Below, one piece after another: positions 10,574-22,270 of a DNA stretch of 64,000 nucleotides. The stretch is from Mortierella sp. BCC40632 (Eukaryota; Mortierellomycota; Mortierellomycetes; Mortierellales; Mortierellaceae): the NCBI GenBank assembly GCA_011634665.1, contig WAEK01000004.1, positions 2,919,501 to 2,983,500 of the forward strand, written 5' to 3'. Position numbers and translations under genes: made by a program. The notes under the pieces were generated by a model. It had not been told where the DNA came from, made no database searches, and saw only the letters and a list, made by a program, of their open reading frames with translations. Numbering within the stretch: position 1 is the stretch's first letter; each line of letters begins with the position of its first letter.

Positions 10574-13035
10574 TCAATCGAATTAGCGAAAGCTTCCACT
10601 TTAGCCAGGGCAAGGAGAGGCAGATGGAGCGTGGGGTGCGGAGACCGAATGAGGACCGGAAGATGGGATGATGATGTGTCTCTGAGAGGAGAGTAATGGT
10701 GGAAGAGATCCAGCTGAACAATGGACAGGGATGATGGCGTGAGAGAGAGAGAGAGAGAGAGAGAGGAAGAGAAGACAAGGAGGAATGAGGTGAAGGAAAG
10801 GAAAGAAGAGTAAAGGACTGCAAAAAGGAAGAAAAAGAAGAGGAGCAACGTCGTAGCTGACTTTAAGTTGCCCAGCGCGTTACTGCCTCGCGTCTGTCGC
10901 TAATGTCCACCGCGATGTTCATTCTCGTTTTCTCTCGTTTGTAATGCCGGTCTGCCGCCAGGATTCCAACCATGGCTAGGTTTCAAACAAGCTCTCAAGT
11001 AAGCGCCTTACAGGTACAAGAGGATGGAAGGAAGGGGAGGGGGGGGGAGGGACGCCTTGCCCGCCATGTTTACATTGTGCAGGGCATAAAAAAGACACAC
11101 GCACACACACACACAAAGAGCTTTTTTTTTGGTCCATGTCACAAAACGTTTTTCCGGTGCCCTCCAGCTAAACCCGCCTTTGTCGGCATCCTTCTTTCTC
11201 GCAGGGTCTATTCACGCCCAGGCAACGTTATTCTCCGAGGCCATGGGCCTTTGTATGGTCCCTAGAGAGAACCAGATTCATTATCACATCCACTCCGTGG
11301 GAATTGCACAGGGCCTCTTCGGGACCATTGATAGTTTAATCTACCCCCAAAAATGCCCCCTCGCCTGGAAATCTTTTGGGTCAGGGATCCACAGCGAAGG
11401 GCAGGGCTCTCTTTTGTTGCTCTAGAGCAGCACGAATTATCATTCTTCTCCGATGCCGATGGGCAAAAAAAAAAAAAAAAAAAAAAAAAGCAAAAAGCAA
11501 AAAACGGTGGACCCTGAAAAAATGCGAGAGCAGGGGATGTTTGCCCAATTGGGTAACCACACTGGCATTGGCATTGCACAAACAATAACCCAAGCTCAGT
11601 GAGATTGAAAATGACGCCTCGAGATAGTCTACTGGGTCAATGATGTTCAGGTAAACAAGGAGGCTCAGAGTCGAAGACTTCCTGGTGCACTCCATCCCAC
11701 TTGCTTTGTTCATTCCATGAGACGGTTAGTTTGAGGCCTGAGGGGTATTGGCGCAGGCAGTAATACTTGCAGCTTTTCTGAATTGGGCAAAAAGAGATAG
11801 CCGCTCAGGAAAGGTGGACTCTCGTTAAGTTTAACTCAGCCCGTATCTAAAGTGTTTGCAATGGGTTTTTTTGGCTATACCTACTAGAGAGCTGATACCA
11901 AATGATGGACACAGTACGATCTGGAGCACAGGATGGGTCCAAGGGAATCCTGTTCGATATAACCGAGTCAACTGGTTCTGAACAAACGACAACTATTTGC
12001 ATGGCGTGCTTTTTATCTCTTTTCGTCAGAAGAATAGACTTGTTGTTCCGCCAGTAAAAATGAACAGATGTTCGGTCACGTCCTAACATTAATCCGGGTC
12101 ATACACAAGAGAAGAGAAGGGAGTGTTAGTCATTTGGATATTCCGAAACAAGTGCGCTAATTGCTCCAGTAACCGAAAGTTGAAATGCGGGCTATCGATC
12201 CAGCGATCATTCGGTTGGCATTCGTTCATGTTCGAGTTTTGCTTGTGCAAGGGAAGCCCATGGTGTAACTCCATTTGAATTTGATTTGGAGTGGCGGGCA
12301 ACCTTGATTGGTGTATTTTATTACACCGTCCATGGATAAAGTCTTTTTCGAAGCTTTGCGCTTGGAGTGGGCAACACACAGGGGGAGGGGGAATACAGTG
12401 AGCATGATTTACATGCCATTGTACTCATTGTTTTAGTACGCCTTGTTTCCGCCTCGGACAAACGCGTTGGCTACTATGCGAGCTTTCGCTGCTATTGGCA
12501 CCGACAATCCATGCCACCGATCATGACCCCTTCCTCATCGAAGACCTCGTCTTGGTTAAAGGCAGAAGAGGGGTTTCCATCTTCCACCGGCTGTGTCATT
12601 TACCATGGTACTCACATCTTAGATGACCAGCTAAGCAAGTCTTGGTATCTCTTGTCTCCCGAGCCAAGCAACAGCAAACTGTTAAAAGCGGACAAAAAGA
12701 GGGAGGAGAAGAGAATCAACAAAGTATTGAGGATGACTTTCTTCAAGAACACAAGAACGTTGGATGCCGTCACAGGTATTGCCATGGTCCAGCACCCTCG
12801 ACGCGTTTTTTTTTTTTTTTTTTTTGTAAACAAGAGCTCTACTTGGAATGTAAAGTCTATAGAATACCGGGGCTACTGTCCTATTGTCACTTAGGTCATA
12901 TCACGATCAAGCCCTGCAAATAAAAACCAGATACTTTGTTCGTCATCACCCACGTCGCACGAGTGGTCGTAATGCCAGTTCCCTACACGGCCTGTTACGC
13001 TCATTCATCGGCTGGCTTTCCTTCCTCTTTCTCCT
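10574..13035. other. 2.5 kb without a gene I can support
   Basis: The region contains short open frames with little homopolymer content, notably minus-strand frames at 12379-12089 and 12089-11847 that look protein-like in composition but are in different frames, start without a clear ATG or follow a stop, and match no family I know. They may be fragments of a decayed gene. An A26 run lies at 11466-11491 and a T22 run near 12807. Confidence 0.5.
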
Positions 13036-13458
13036 TCAAAACTCTCGTTCTATAGTTGATTTCTCTTGTATTGGCAGCGTCCTTAGATCCGCTGGTTCAA
13101 GTCCTTGTAATTCTGGAGGCTCATGTTGTGATAGATTATGCGGGTATTCTTCTTGCGCTTCCGCTAAGTTATGACGAGCTTCTTTTAAACGCGCCTGTTC
13201 TCGCATGATACGTTCCTGGAACTGTGAATCGAGTGAATTGAAATTCTCAGGCCATGAATCTCTTTTTTGGCCCTCAATAGCCAAATCTGTAAGATGAAAA
13301 AAAAAAAAAAAAAAAAGAAGATTGTTAGAGACAAGTTTAAGAGTCAAAGACTGATTTTTTTTCATACGAGTTCAAACCAACTTGCCTTAGTGGTCTGTAC
13401 CTTGGTTCGAGCCGGGGGCAGGGATTGCGCTGGCCACTGGGTGAGCGGTACTAGACAT
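13036..13458 (-). CDS. Small two-exon hypothetical protein (102 aa)
   Basis: Exon 1 13458-13401 (ATG, MSSTAHPVASAIPAPGSNQ) is joined through GTACAG...CATCTTACAG to exon 2 13286-13036. Exon lengths 58 + 251 are divisible by three and the phase-1 junction makes a Gly-to-Asp codon join cleanly. The intron carries a T18 tract before the acceptor. The product has a conserved-looking helical segment (FQERIMREQARLKEARHN, about residues 43-60) rich in Arg/Glu, then an acidic Pro-rich tail ending IEREF. There is no signal peptide or membrane span. I do not recognise the family; a small mitochondrial or complex-associated subunit is possible, but that is a guess. Confidence 0.55.
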
Positions 13459-15068
13459 TAGTATTTCCATCGCCCCCTGAATCTATGGCGTCCTGTTTGA
13501 ATGAGAGGGTGAAAGAAGCAGTAGGCGATGGACGATAGCGGTTGGCAGTGATTTGACGCTTGTCTATGTATCAGGCCTTGTGTCATAGGGGGTTATAAAT
13601 CACCATGGTAGGCTTCGTCTCTCATATCGCTTCTCCAAGCCAACGTACTGTGGTGGCCTCGGGTCTCCAGTATTTCTGAAGCATCAGGACTAATAAGTGT
13701 CTCTGGGAATCTCTTTTTTCATTTTTTTCGTGCGCCATCTGTGGATGGAGGCCTTGGAAACGTCAACCCCGATTAAGCTGTCAATTTTACCATAGAAGAT
13801 GTCATTGGCTATCTTGCCCTTCCTGCTCTTGAGGTATTCGTATATTTCCACAAAAACCTGTCTCTGTCTGAGTGTGAAGGGAGTTATTTTAAGAGAAGGG
13901 CAAGAAGTAGGTCATCCGTTAGAAATATTGAGGTTGCATTTCTATCGTTTATCCTTGCAGAGGATCGTTCATCCATCTACTATTACTCGTTCTATTGCTG
14001 GCATCTGGCCAAGAGTACATTTGCCATCCAATGCCTTTGACGCTCTTCCGTGCGTCCTAAAATTCAGACGGTCTCTGGCGAGTGTTTGTTTTTCATCAGT
14101 GGCACTAGAAGAGACTTGGATCGAACTTATAGGCAAGGCGAGCGAGAGAGCGATAACTTAAGGAGAGGCATACCTAGCACCAGTAGTGTTCCGTTATTAA
14201 AGATGTGATCGAGGCTTTCAGGGTACCTCTTGCAAACTTTAAGACGGACTATCGTCGCAATTTTCAGATTTTGACTGAACTAGTGTTTTTCTACAATAAT
14301 CACTTCTTACTCCTCACCGGTATTCCGCCCCCCATCAGTCCCCTCTTCCGGTTCGGCCAGTCATAGCCACTTCCTTGAGAGTGCATCCTAATCTCCAGTG
14401 TCGAAAAGCCGTTTATCCATGAGGAGGAAGGTGCTGCCATCCATCAGCTGTTCAGTGGCGGACAGAATCAACCTTGAAGTCATGCTTGGAGGTGAATTGA
14501 TGTTTCAGGGGAAGCACAGCCACAATCGGAGGCTGTGCTGGTGGACTTGAACCTCGCTGCATTGGAATGAAGCTCTCTTTCTGCCTTGTCTGGAGATGGT
14601 GAAGATGGGGAACGATGGAAGCTAAGAAATAAGTAGACTATCCCTGAGGACAGCACTCGCTGCTGACACTGTAGTTGGTGTTGTTGGCGCTGCTACTGTT
14701 GCTAGGAGCCGCAGCCTTTGTTGTGGCAGTTCCGACTGTTGCTGAGATTGACCAGATCCTGTTTCTGTTGTTGTTGTTCCTGCTGTCCTAGTTCCTGCTG
14801 TCCTAGTTCCTGTTGTTGTTCCAATCACTTGATAGAGGGTAATACTATACACAAACTATCCTGCAAAAAGGAATTGTATGGGCGTGAGAGAGAGTGAGAC
14901 TCAATGTATGCTTTGCCCATCCGTGTGTGGCGGTTTGTGCATTGATGTGAAGGAGTGCGCTTGCAGATGCTGTTGCAATACTTGGATCAAGAACTTTTTC
15001 GTATTCCAAGTCAGGGTCTCTTGGACCAAGGCATCCAAGGCTTTTTGCAGGACGATAGAACGGCAAGG
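13459..15068. other. 1.6 kb without a supported gene
   Basis: Short open frames only. Around 14990-15068 the plus strand is distantly related to the reverse complement of about 23095-23180 (shared SWTKASKAF/AWIKASKGF-type coding), showing that homology between the flanks of the 8-kb inverted structure continues outward in diverged form. Confidence 0.5.
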
Positions 15069-15149
15069 TTTATTAAAAAGTCTTCTGGGCGCTACTCAAG
15101 CTAAAGTCGACGTCGATGTCCGTGCTTCACACTATTCTTTCGCTTCACT

Positions 15150-15290
15150 CTCACACACTCTCTCACACACTCTCTCACACACTCTCTCACACACTCTCTC
15201 ACACACTCTCTCACACACTCTCTCACACACTCTCTCACACACTCTCTCACTCTCTCACTCTCTCTCACTCTCACTCTCTCTCTCACTCTC
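15150..15290. repeat. Tandem CACACTCTCT minisatellite, expanded in the left arm
   Basis: About nine tandem copies of a 12-bp unit (ACTCTCTCACAC) followed by (CTCA)n. The matching place in the right arm (about 22945-23025) has only two to three copies, so the array changed length after the arms duplicated. Confidence 0.9.
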
Positions 15291-15947
15291 TGACTCTCCT
15301 CTACCTTTGATTCTCATCGATTGGTTTGCCATCAGTTCACCTAGCCTTCTCTCCTCCTTGCTAGGGTCTATGCAGGGCGCGCCTCGAGCAGGCTGCAAAC
15401 CATGGCACCCCGTTCTCATCCTTCTGACTTGTTCTTTATTCTCTAGAAGTCACACCCGATAGAGTCCCAGGGACCATCTAGAGAGGGAGTCATCAGCAAG
15501 CCGATGACCCACCTTCCTAGAATGATCCTTGCCATCGAGGGGTGAGAAGGCTGTCCTATTCAGGGTACCCACTTATCGTGGCGACCCTTGGAGTCATAGT
15601 CTGCCCATGATTCCCCTCGATAAACAATAGTTCCAAACCGTTCCAACGTAAGTAAAACCAGTTTCACCTTGAAGGTATCAACACAGCACCCGAGAGTCAA
15701 AGGTCATAGAGCCTATGTAGTGGCGCCCCATACATAGACCCCATAGTTATCGTTAAACCCAGATACTGCTCCTCGACAAGGTTACGCTGGAATCAGGCAC
15801 AAGAAGTCGTTGTAGGGAACATGGGAAAGAGTAAGGGTGCTGCTCCTAAGTCAATAGGAGCAGTAAAAAAAAGTGGTGCACATTGGTCGAAGTAAAGCCA
15901 GCACAAGTGGGATTTCTCTCTTGGTAGGACACTTGAGCTGAACAGCT

Positions 15948-16173
15948 CTAGGCAGGGGTGACGACTGAGGTCACAGTATCCAGGTTTATGTCGCGACTGA
16001 TGACATAGAGTCCAGGTTTATGTCGCGAATGGAACCACAAGACGCCTGTAGGGCTGTGAGCTGAAGGTTTACCGGTGGAGACCACTGTGCTGGAGACTAC
16101 TGTGCTGGAGGTTGATGGTGAAGTGAGAGTGGGGAGGGAGTGGGGAGTATGAGTAGGGAGTGGGGGAAGAGGG

Positions 16174-16205
<32 letters not shown>

Positions 16206-16244
16206 AAGAGTGAGAGTGGGAAGAGAGCTTACCTTTTTGTTCAT
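15948..16244 (-). CDS. Possible small Thr/Leu/Pro-rich ORF in the left arm
   Basis: Downstream of a TATA box (about 16390-16397 on the complement) and a CT-rich stretch, an ATG at 16244 opens a 98-codon frame beginning MNKKVSS, continuing through a Thr-Leu repeat encoded by an ACTCTC microsatellite and ending near SVVTPA. The fourth codon is followed by GTAAGC, a good donor, so this could instead be a 12-nt first coding exon with the repeat as intron. The equivalent frame in the right arm (from 21994) diverges after the microsatellite and stops earlier, so coding potential is not conserved between arms. Function unknown. Confidence 0.3.
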
Positions 16245-16317
16245 CCTGTCGGTGGTGGCAAGTAGGGGAGGCTGGAGAGGAGGAAGGGTTGAGTGGAAGA
16301 GAGTGGGCTGAGGAAGA

Positions 16318-16371
16318 GAGAAGAGAAGAGAAGAGAAGAGAAGAGAAGAGAAGAGAAGAGAGAGAAGAAAG
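16318..16371. repeat. (AGAAG)n pentanucleotide repeat
   Basis: A tandem pentanucleotide repeat in the left arm; its mirror (TCTTC)n is at about 21872-21921 in the right arm. It lies between the TATA box and the start codon of the small arm-borne ORF, in the 5' leader position. Confidence 0.9.
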
Positions 16372-17379
16372 AAAAAAAAAAGTGCGAGTCTTTTATAGTG
16401 CACACTGGTCGAGTGGCTGACATGTGGGCAAAGGGCAAGGCGCCAATCTGAGGTGTATGCTGGTGCAAGAGTAGACCAAGGCCTTGGCTCCCACCAGGAC
16501 ATGGCAACAGTCAGTATCACTGACACCAGCACTAGACTCGACACTGGATCTGGCACTGGATGCGGTACTGGACCCAGAACTGGACCCGGCACCTACTGTT
16601 TAGGCGAGTCAACAAGTCACCAAGAGGACTCCAGTCCTCATTGCAACCAACCAAGCACTCATCAACCATTTGCCTTGATGCAAATCCCCATTTTGCCAAT
16701 CGCCATTTACCATTTCCCATTTGTAATCCGCCACTCGCCGCCACTCTTCATTCACGCCTGTTTTTTTTCTTTTTTTTTCTTTTTTTTGTAAAACCCCAGT
16801 ATCCACCTTACGACTCGTTCTCTCCGGCAACTATGCAACTGCGTTCTTAAGACCCTCTCTCTAGTCAACAGGGATGAAGAACCGTTCAGAGGAGTGTGCT
16901 GCGGTCAAATGGGAGAAAGAGACGCACAGAGAACACAAATGTGCTGTGCACAACAGTGTGGCGCATACGTTTCTCTCTGGCTCTCTGACAGTTAAAAAAA
17001 TCAGGGTGGCATACAAAGGAGAACAGAGGGATACAAGGAGAATAGAGAATGGTCCGACCAACCGACATGAGCTCTAGTTTCTCGAAGGACGATCGACACA
17101 GCTTCAAGAAACAGCAGCAGTGGGCTATCTCCTCTCTCTCTCTCCCATTCTTTTTTTTTTTTTTTTTTTTTTTTTTGTGCGTGGGACCGCCTATTAGGCC
17201 ACTTATAGCTATTGGAAAGGTCCTAGTAAGCATAAACTTTGTTGTTCGAGGACAAACATGCGAAAAAACAAAAAACGGGTGAAATGGACACAATAAATTC
17301 GCATCAAAAATTTCAGCAATGGACATGAGCTAGACTTTCAAATAAAACTGATGCGAATAATATCTGTAGTGTCGTTCGA

Positions 17380-20307
17380 TCAACTAACAATTCGATATTG
17401 AAGCTTAGACAGCGTCTGAGCTCTGTTGCCACTGATCGAGTTATTCCTCAAGTTCAAAGTAGTCAGAGTCGAGTTGGATGCGAGTGCCTCAGACAATTCC
17501 CGAGCTCCGTTGTCACCGATCAAGTTATTCCTCAAGTTCAAAGTGGTCAGAGTCGAGTTGGATGTGAGTGCTTTAGACAGTGCCTGAGCTCCGTCGTCGC
17601 CGATCGAGTTGTACCTCAAGTCCAAAGTCGTCAGAGTCAAGTTGGATTTGAGTGCCTTAGACAGTCCCTGGGTTCCGCTATCACCGATCGAGTTTCCCCT
17701 CAAGTTCAAAGTGGTCAGATTCGATTTGGTTTTGAGTGCCTTAGACAGTGCCTGGGCTCCGCGGTCACCGATCCAGTTTTTCCTCAAGTTCAAAGTGGTC
17801 AGAGTCGATATGAGTGTGAGTGCCCCAGATAGTGCCTGAACTCCGTTGTCACCGATCGAGTTGTAACTCAAGTCCAAAGTGGTTAGATTCGAGTTGGCTT
17901 TGAGTGCCTCAGACAATTCCCGAGCTCCTTTGTTACCGATCGAGTTTCCGCTCAAGTTCAAAGTGGTCAGATTCGATATGGATGTGAAAGCCCCAGATAG
18001 TGCCTGAACTCCGTTGTCACCGATCGAGTTGTAACTCAAGTCCAAAGTGGTCAGATTTGATATGGGTGTGAGTGCCCCAGATAGTGCCTGAGCTCCGTTG
18101 TCGCCGATCGAGTTGTGACTCAAGTCCAAATTCGTCAGATTCGAGTTGGTTTTGAGTGCCCCAGATAGTGCCTGAGCTCCGTTGCCACCGATCGAGTTGT
18201 AACTCAAGTCCAAATTCGTCAGATTCGAGTTGGATATGAGTGCCTCAGACAGTACCTGAACTCCGTTATCACCGATCCAGTTGTACGTCAAATCCAAATT
18301 AGTCAAAATCGAGTTGGATCTGAGTGCTTCCGTTATTAGTCCAAACTTCATTCCTCGCATAGCAGTGCCTTGCAACTCACATGACAGCTTGCATGCACTA
18401 GTTGTGTTTTCCCAAGGAGATCTGAGAAGATCAGTGCACTTCTCCGACAGTACAATATGAAGTTGTTTCATAAAAGGGAGATCTCTGATACGGGAGAAGA
18501 TGTCGTTCGTTGTGGATGCCCAAAAAAGCCCTTCAACGGTGCTAGTTCGGAACTCTCGGATAATGAGTCGAAGATTACACACTGTTGTGCTCCGAAGTGC
18601 CTTCTCTAATTCGTCCAGATCGTGTTTCATGCACTCCCAGCTGAACGTCACCATTAGTTCGAAGACCCCTGTGGCGTTGCAGAGGGCCTTGTAAAACTCC
18701 TCGGACGAGATCCTAGATTTCAGAACAATCTCAACCCTTCCTAACTGCTCATCAAATTTTCCACCAGCCAACTCGATCACATTGCGGAGATTCTTGGAAT
18801 ACATCTCTTGATAGCTGGATTGGTAGTGGTCGCGACAGACCCATTTGACATGGCCCTCAGAGGTCGTCATTCGATAGAGATTCCCAAGGAGGTTCTCTTC
18901 CTCGGAGGCTTTCAAGAATAATTCCAGCTGACGTAACTCGACTCCCTCCAGACCCTTGGCATCTCTCAGGTAGTTAGTCAGGGTTTGGTGCATCAGCTCT
19001 GCTTGTGATGGAGTGCCGATGAGCTGCTCTGAAGACGATTCCTGGAGTTTGGTGACTTGAGTATTGATACACTTGAGCGAGTAGTTGATCCCTGCTGTAA
19101 CTGCCTCGGCAGACTGTTTAATATTGTCGGCCAGATCGGCGATCTTAAGACTATCCAAAGCGGGCACGACATGACCAGCGACACTTGTAGCAAACTTGAT
19201 CATCTCCAGCATCAACAAGAGAAACGGACCATATTTCATGAAAAACTTGGTTGGCTCACGGAGAATATATCCATTGTGTTTGGATATATGAGGGTGATGC
19301 GGCATCTTCATCTTGCTGCTTTTGGCCTCAGTATGCTCGCCGCACTCACAAATGAAATAAAGTCGGAATTTTGTTCTGAACCAGCTGGCAGGATTGAACT
19401 GTGTTGTTTCTTCAGGGTCAGGCAACACAATAAACAGACGAGGAATTGGATACTCGGCCAGTTCCAACTGCTGTGTAAGGATAGCCTCTGCCTTGCTCTG
19501 GATCAGAATCAATCGGTCGTTCATCAGTTTTAACAATTCAGCTATCTCCTGGACATTCTGTTGAGTTGACGCGCCTTGATCGTAAATTCGTTGTAACATA
19601 TCATAATCTATTTTCTGAAAGTCAGATTTAGGCCACCGTGACCCCCATTTCAGAGTCGATTTTGGAGAAATCAGCGACAAGAGTGCATCATGAGTCAATG
19701 GTGTTCTAGAGTTGCGAGCCTTCTCGATAGCGGCAACTACAGAGATGAGCTGGTCCTGAGTCAGAATGGTGTTTCCTCTGGCCAGAGTACTTTGGCGTGG
19801 CCAAATGGATGCGAACAGTCCTGTGGCGTCAGCGTGGTCAGGTACAGACTCAGCTGGGATTGTGGCGGAGGTCAGTGAAGAGTTGCGATTAAACTCGTTA
19901 GGGCCATGACAATTTGATCCGGTTGGAGCTCTTGAGACAGCCAGAATGTCGACATTGGTATGATTGGCGGCAGAATGTAAAATTACGTCCAGGACTACAC
20001 CTGGATAATATTTGACACGGGGAGGTTCAATTCTGTAATAATAAATTACATCGGTCAGCCTAGTTACTCTTCTCCATCTAACTTCATCTTTGAATTGGGT
20101 CAATACTAGCACAATCCCCTATTACCTGACTTGGTTCGAGTCTCTAAGCTTTTTAACGAGGGAACCACTGTTTTGGAGGTACTGGACTCTTGGAAAGACT
20201 TCCGCGATATCGTCCCAATAAATGATCTTCTGTCCATCGATGATATCAACTTCAATGGTTTTGATGTCGTCTGTCCCAAAGATGCGAAATGATTGAGACT
20301 TTTCCAT
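17380..20307 (-). CDS. NLR-like protein with 11 C-terminal leucine-rich repeats (NLRC3/RNI type)
   Basis: Two exons, 20307-20126 and 20032-17380, sum to 2835 nt (944 residues) with a matching phase-2 junction (GTAATA donor, ATTACAG acceptor). The N-terminus (about 1-75) is a compact domain, FRIFGTDDIKTIEVDI... then IEPPRVKYYPGVVLDVI. The middle (about 150-560) is helical and contains PRLFIVLPDPEE and FRLYFICECGEHTEAK, a segment I associate with multidomain signalling or NLR-like proteins of early fungi. No Walker A motif (GxxxxGKS) is visible, so a classical NACHT is not supported. From about residue 615 come eleven near-identical 28-residue repeats of the type LTTLDLSYNSIGDNGAQALS, i.e. ribonuclease-inhibitor/NLRC3-style LRRs. 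Family knowledge suggests protein recognition, possibly self/non-self; that is inference. It is the only clear gene in the core between the two inverted arms. Confidence 0.82.
17400..18325 (-). repeat. 84-bp tandem repeat encoding the LRRs
   Basis: Eleven 84-bp units in the 3' part of the LRR gene. Units share long exact stretches at DNA level, so the array looks recently amplified or homogenised. Confidence 0.9.
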
Positions 20308-21073
20308 TTTTTCTTTCTTGAAAACCGTGTTGTAGGTGAACGGAAGGGTGATGCTTGAATGTGTGGGTTAAAAGAGAGAAGGGTGAGTGAAAATGAAGAG
20401 GGGGTGAGTGTGGTGGATAAGGAGTAACGAAAGAGGAGCTCAAAAAGTTGGGCCGAGATTTTTCTTGAATCTGTGGCGGAACATTCCATCGTGTGTTGCA
20501 TGCTTGTGTTCAGAGAAAAAATCAGGGGACCTAAGAATAGGAGCCTGTTGTGTCAAACAATGGCAAAGTGATCCTTTGTTCGATTGAATTTGACTGTTTT
20601 CATTGGAGATTTGTTACACCAATCATGTCACTACTTTGTTGATATGCTCTTCGCCATCGAAACATCCCAGTCATCAGATCCGTTCTGTATCCTTGCGTCC
20701 GCTACTCTCACAACTTGATCGATGAGTCAAAAGAGGCCTTGACATCCAGAGCTACATCTACTATGTCCTGTGCTTCGGGTGAGAGAAATAGCAATGTGTC
20801 TGAATTTGTCGTGGCGGAGTCAAATGAAGAGCGCACAACCTTAAATGAGAAACGCGCAACTTTGAACTATTTACTTAGGTGAAAACTATTGATTCCGACA
20901 ACGAATTTTCCATCAAGAACAAAACCCTACCTTTTCCAAATGCAAGGTTTACAGTGCTAGCAATCATTCTCATGAAATGAGTGTTGTATTTCATCTTTTT
21001 TTTTTTTTTTTTTTCCCGAAAACGGCGCCACCTATTTTCGGTCATGGCCGTAAGCATGCATGCATGTGCCTTG
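20308..21073. other. 5' flank of the LRR gene inside the core
   Basis: No second gene is seen. A T19 run (20998-21016) and then the A16 run at the inner edge of the right arm (about 21074) close the core. Confidence 0.6.
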
Positions 21074-21840
21074 AAAAAAAAAAAAAAAAGAATGGGAGAG
21101 AGAGAGAGGAGATAGCCCACTGCTGCTGTTTCTTGAAGCTGTGTCGATCGTCCTTCGAGAAACTAGAGCTCATGTCGGTTGGTCGGACCATTCTCTATTC
21201 TCCTTGTATCCCTCTGTTCTCCTTTGTATGCCACCCTGATTTTTTTAACTGTCAGAGAGCCAGAGAGAAACGTATGCGCCACACTGTTGTGCACAGCACA
21301 TTTGTGTTCTCTGTGCGTCTCTTTCTCCCATTTGACCGCAGCACACTCCTCTGAACGGTTCTTCATCCCTGTTGACTAGAGAGAGGTCTTAAGAACGCAG
21401 TTGCATAGTTGCCGGAGAGAACGAGTCGTAAGGTGGATACTGGGGTTTTACAAAAAAAAGAAAAAAAAAGAAAAAAAACAGGCGTGAATGAAGAGTGGCG
21501 GCGAGTGGCGGATTACAAATGGGAAATGGTAAATGGCGATTGGCAAAATGGGGATTTGCAATTGGCAAATGGTTGATGAGTGCTTGGTTGGTTGTAATGA
21601 GGACTGGAGTCCTCTTGGTGACTTGTTGACTCGCCTAAACAGTAGGTGCCGGGTCCAGTTCTGGGTCCAGTACCGCATCCAGTGCCAGATCCAGTGTCGA
21701 GTCTAGTGCTGGTGTCAGTGATACTGACTGTTGCCATGTCCTGGTGGGAGCCAAGGCCTTGGTCTACTCTTGCACCAGCATACACCTCAGATTGGCGCCT
21801 TGCCCTTTGCCCACATGTCAGCCACTCGACCAGTGTGCAC

Positions 21841-21848
21841 TATAAAAG
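21841..21848 (+). promoter_or_regulatory. TATA box of the arm-borne transcription unit (right arm copy)
   Basis: TATAAAAG at 21841-21848 is followed by a TC-rich stretch (21872-21921) and an ATG at 21994 in CAGGATGAAC, 150 bp downstream. The same arrangement is present, mirrored, in the left arm. Both point outward from the LRR gene. Promoter activity is inferred. Confidence 0.4.
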
Positions 21849-22032
21849 ACTCGCACTTTTTTTCTTTTTTCTCTCTTCTCTTCTCTTCTCTTCTCTTCTC
21901 TTCTCTTCTCTTCTCTTCTCTCTTCCTCAGCCCACTCTCTTCCACTCAACCCTTCCTCCTCTCCAGCCTCCCCTACTTGCCACCACCGACAGGATGAACA
22001 AAAAGGTAAGCTCTCTTCCCACTCTCACTCTT

Positions 22033-22064
<32 letters not shown>

Positions 22065-22189
22065 CCCTCTTCCCACTCCTACTCATACTCCCACTCCTAC
22101 TCCCACTCTCACTCTCACCATCAACCTCCAGCACAGTAGTCTCCAGCACAGTGGTCTCCACCGGTAAACCTTCAGCTCACAGCCCTAGC

Positions 22190-22270
22190 AGGCGTCTTGT
22201 GGTTCCATTCGCGACATAAACCTGGACTCTATGTCATCAGTCGCGACATAAACCTGGATACTGTGACCTC
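22190..22270 (+). repeat. Short direct repeat CGCGACATAAACCTGGA
   Basis: The 17-bp sequence CGCGACATAAACCTGGA occurs twice, separated by about 35 bp (within 22208-22258), in both inverted arms. It may be a degenerate exon-like duplication; no function assigned. Confidence 0.8.

Larger units (their letters stand above)
15069..17176. repeat. Left arm of a ~2.05-kb near-identical inverted repeat
   Basis: Sequence from about 15069 to 17176 is the reverse complement of about 21074-23095. Spot comparison shows long exact stretches (for example 15481-15540 against 22681-22750, and 16861-16960 against 21280-21373). Differences are confined to microsatellite length and a few short changes (for example near 16673). 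The inner edge falls at a T run (17150-17176), the outer edge near TTTATTAAAAAG. Outside these limits similarity drops sharply. Confidence 0.95.

Noticed and set aside
12367..12894. 175-codon plus-strand frame
   Set aside because: It includes a T22 run translated as poly-Phe and no recognisable domain; more likely chance.
15150..15290. CRISPR-like array
   Set aside because: Units are contiguous 12-bp tandem copies without spacers, in a fungal genome; a minisatellite.
21646..22167. 173-codon frame in the right arm (and its mirror in the left arm)
   Set aside because: Most of it covers the TATA box, the pentanucleotide tract and the microsatellite; a promoter region is a better explanation than one continuous protein.
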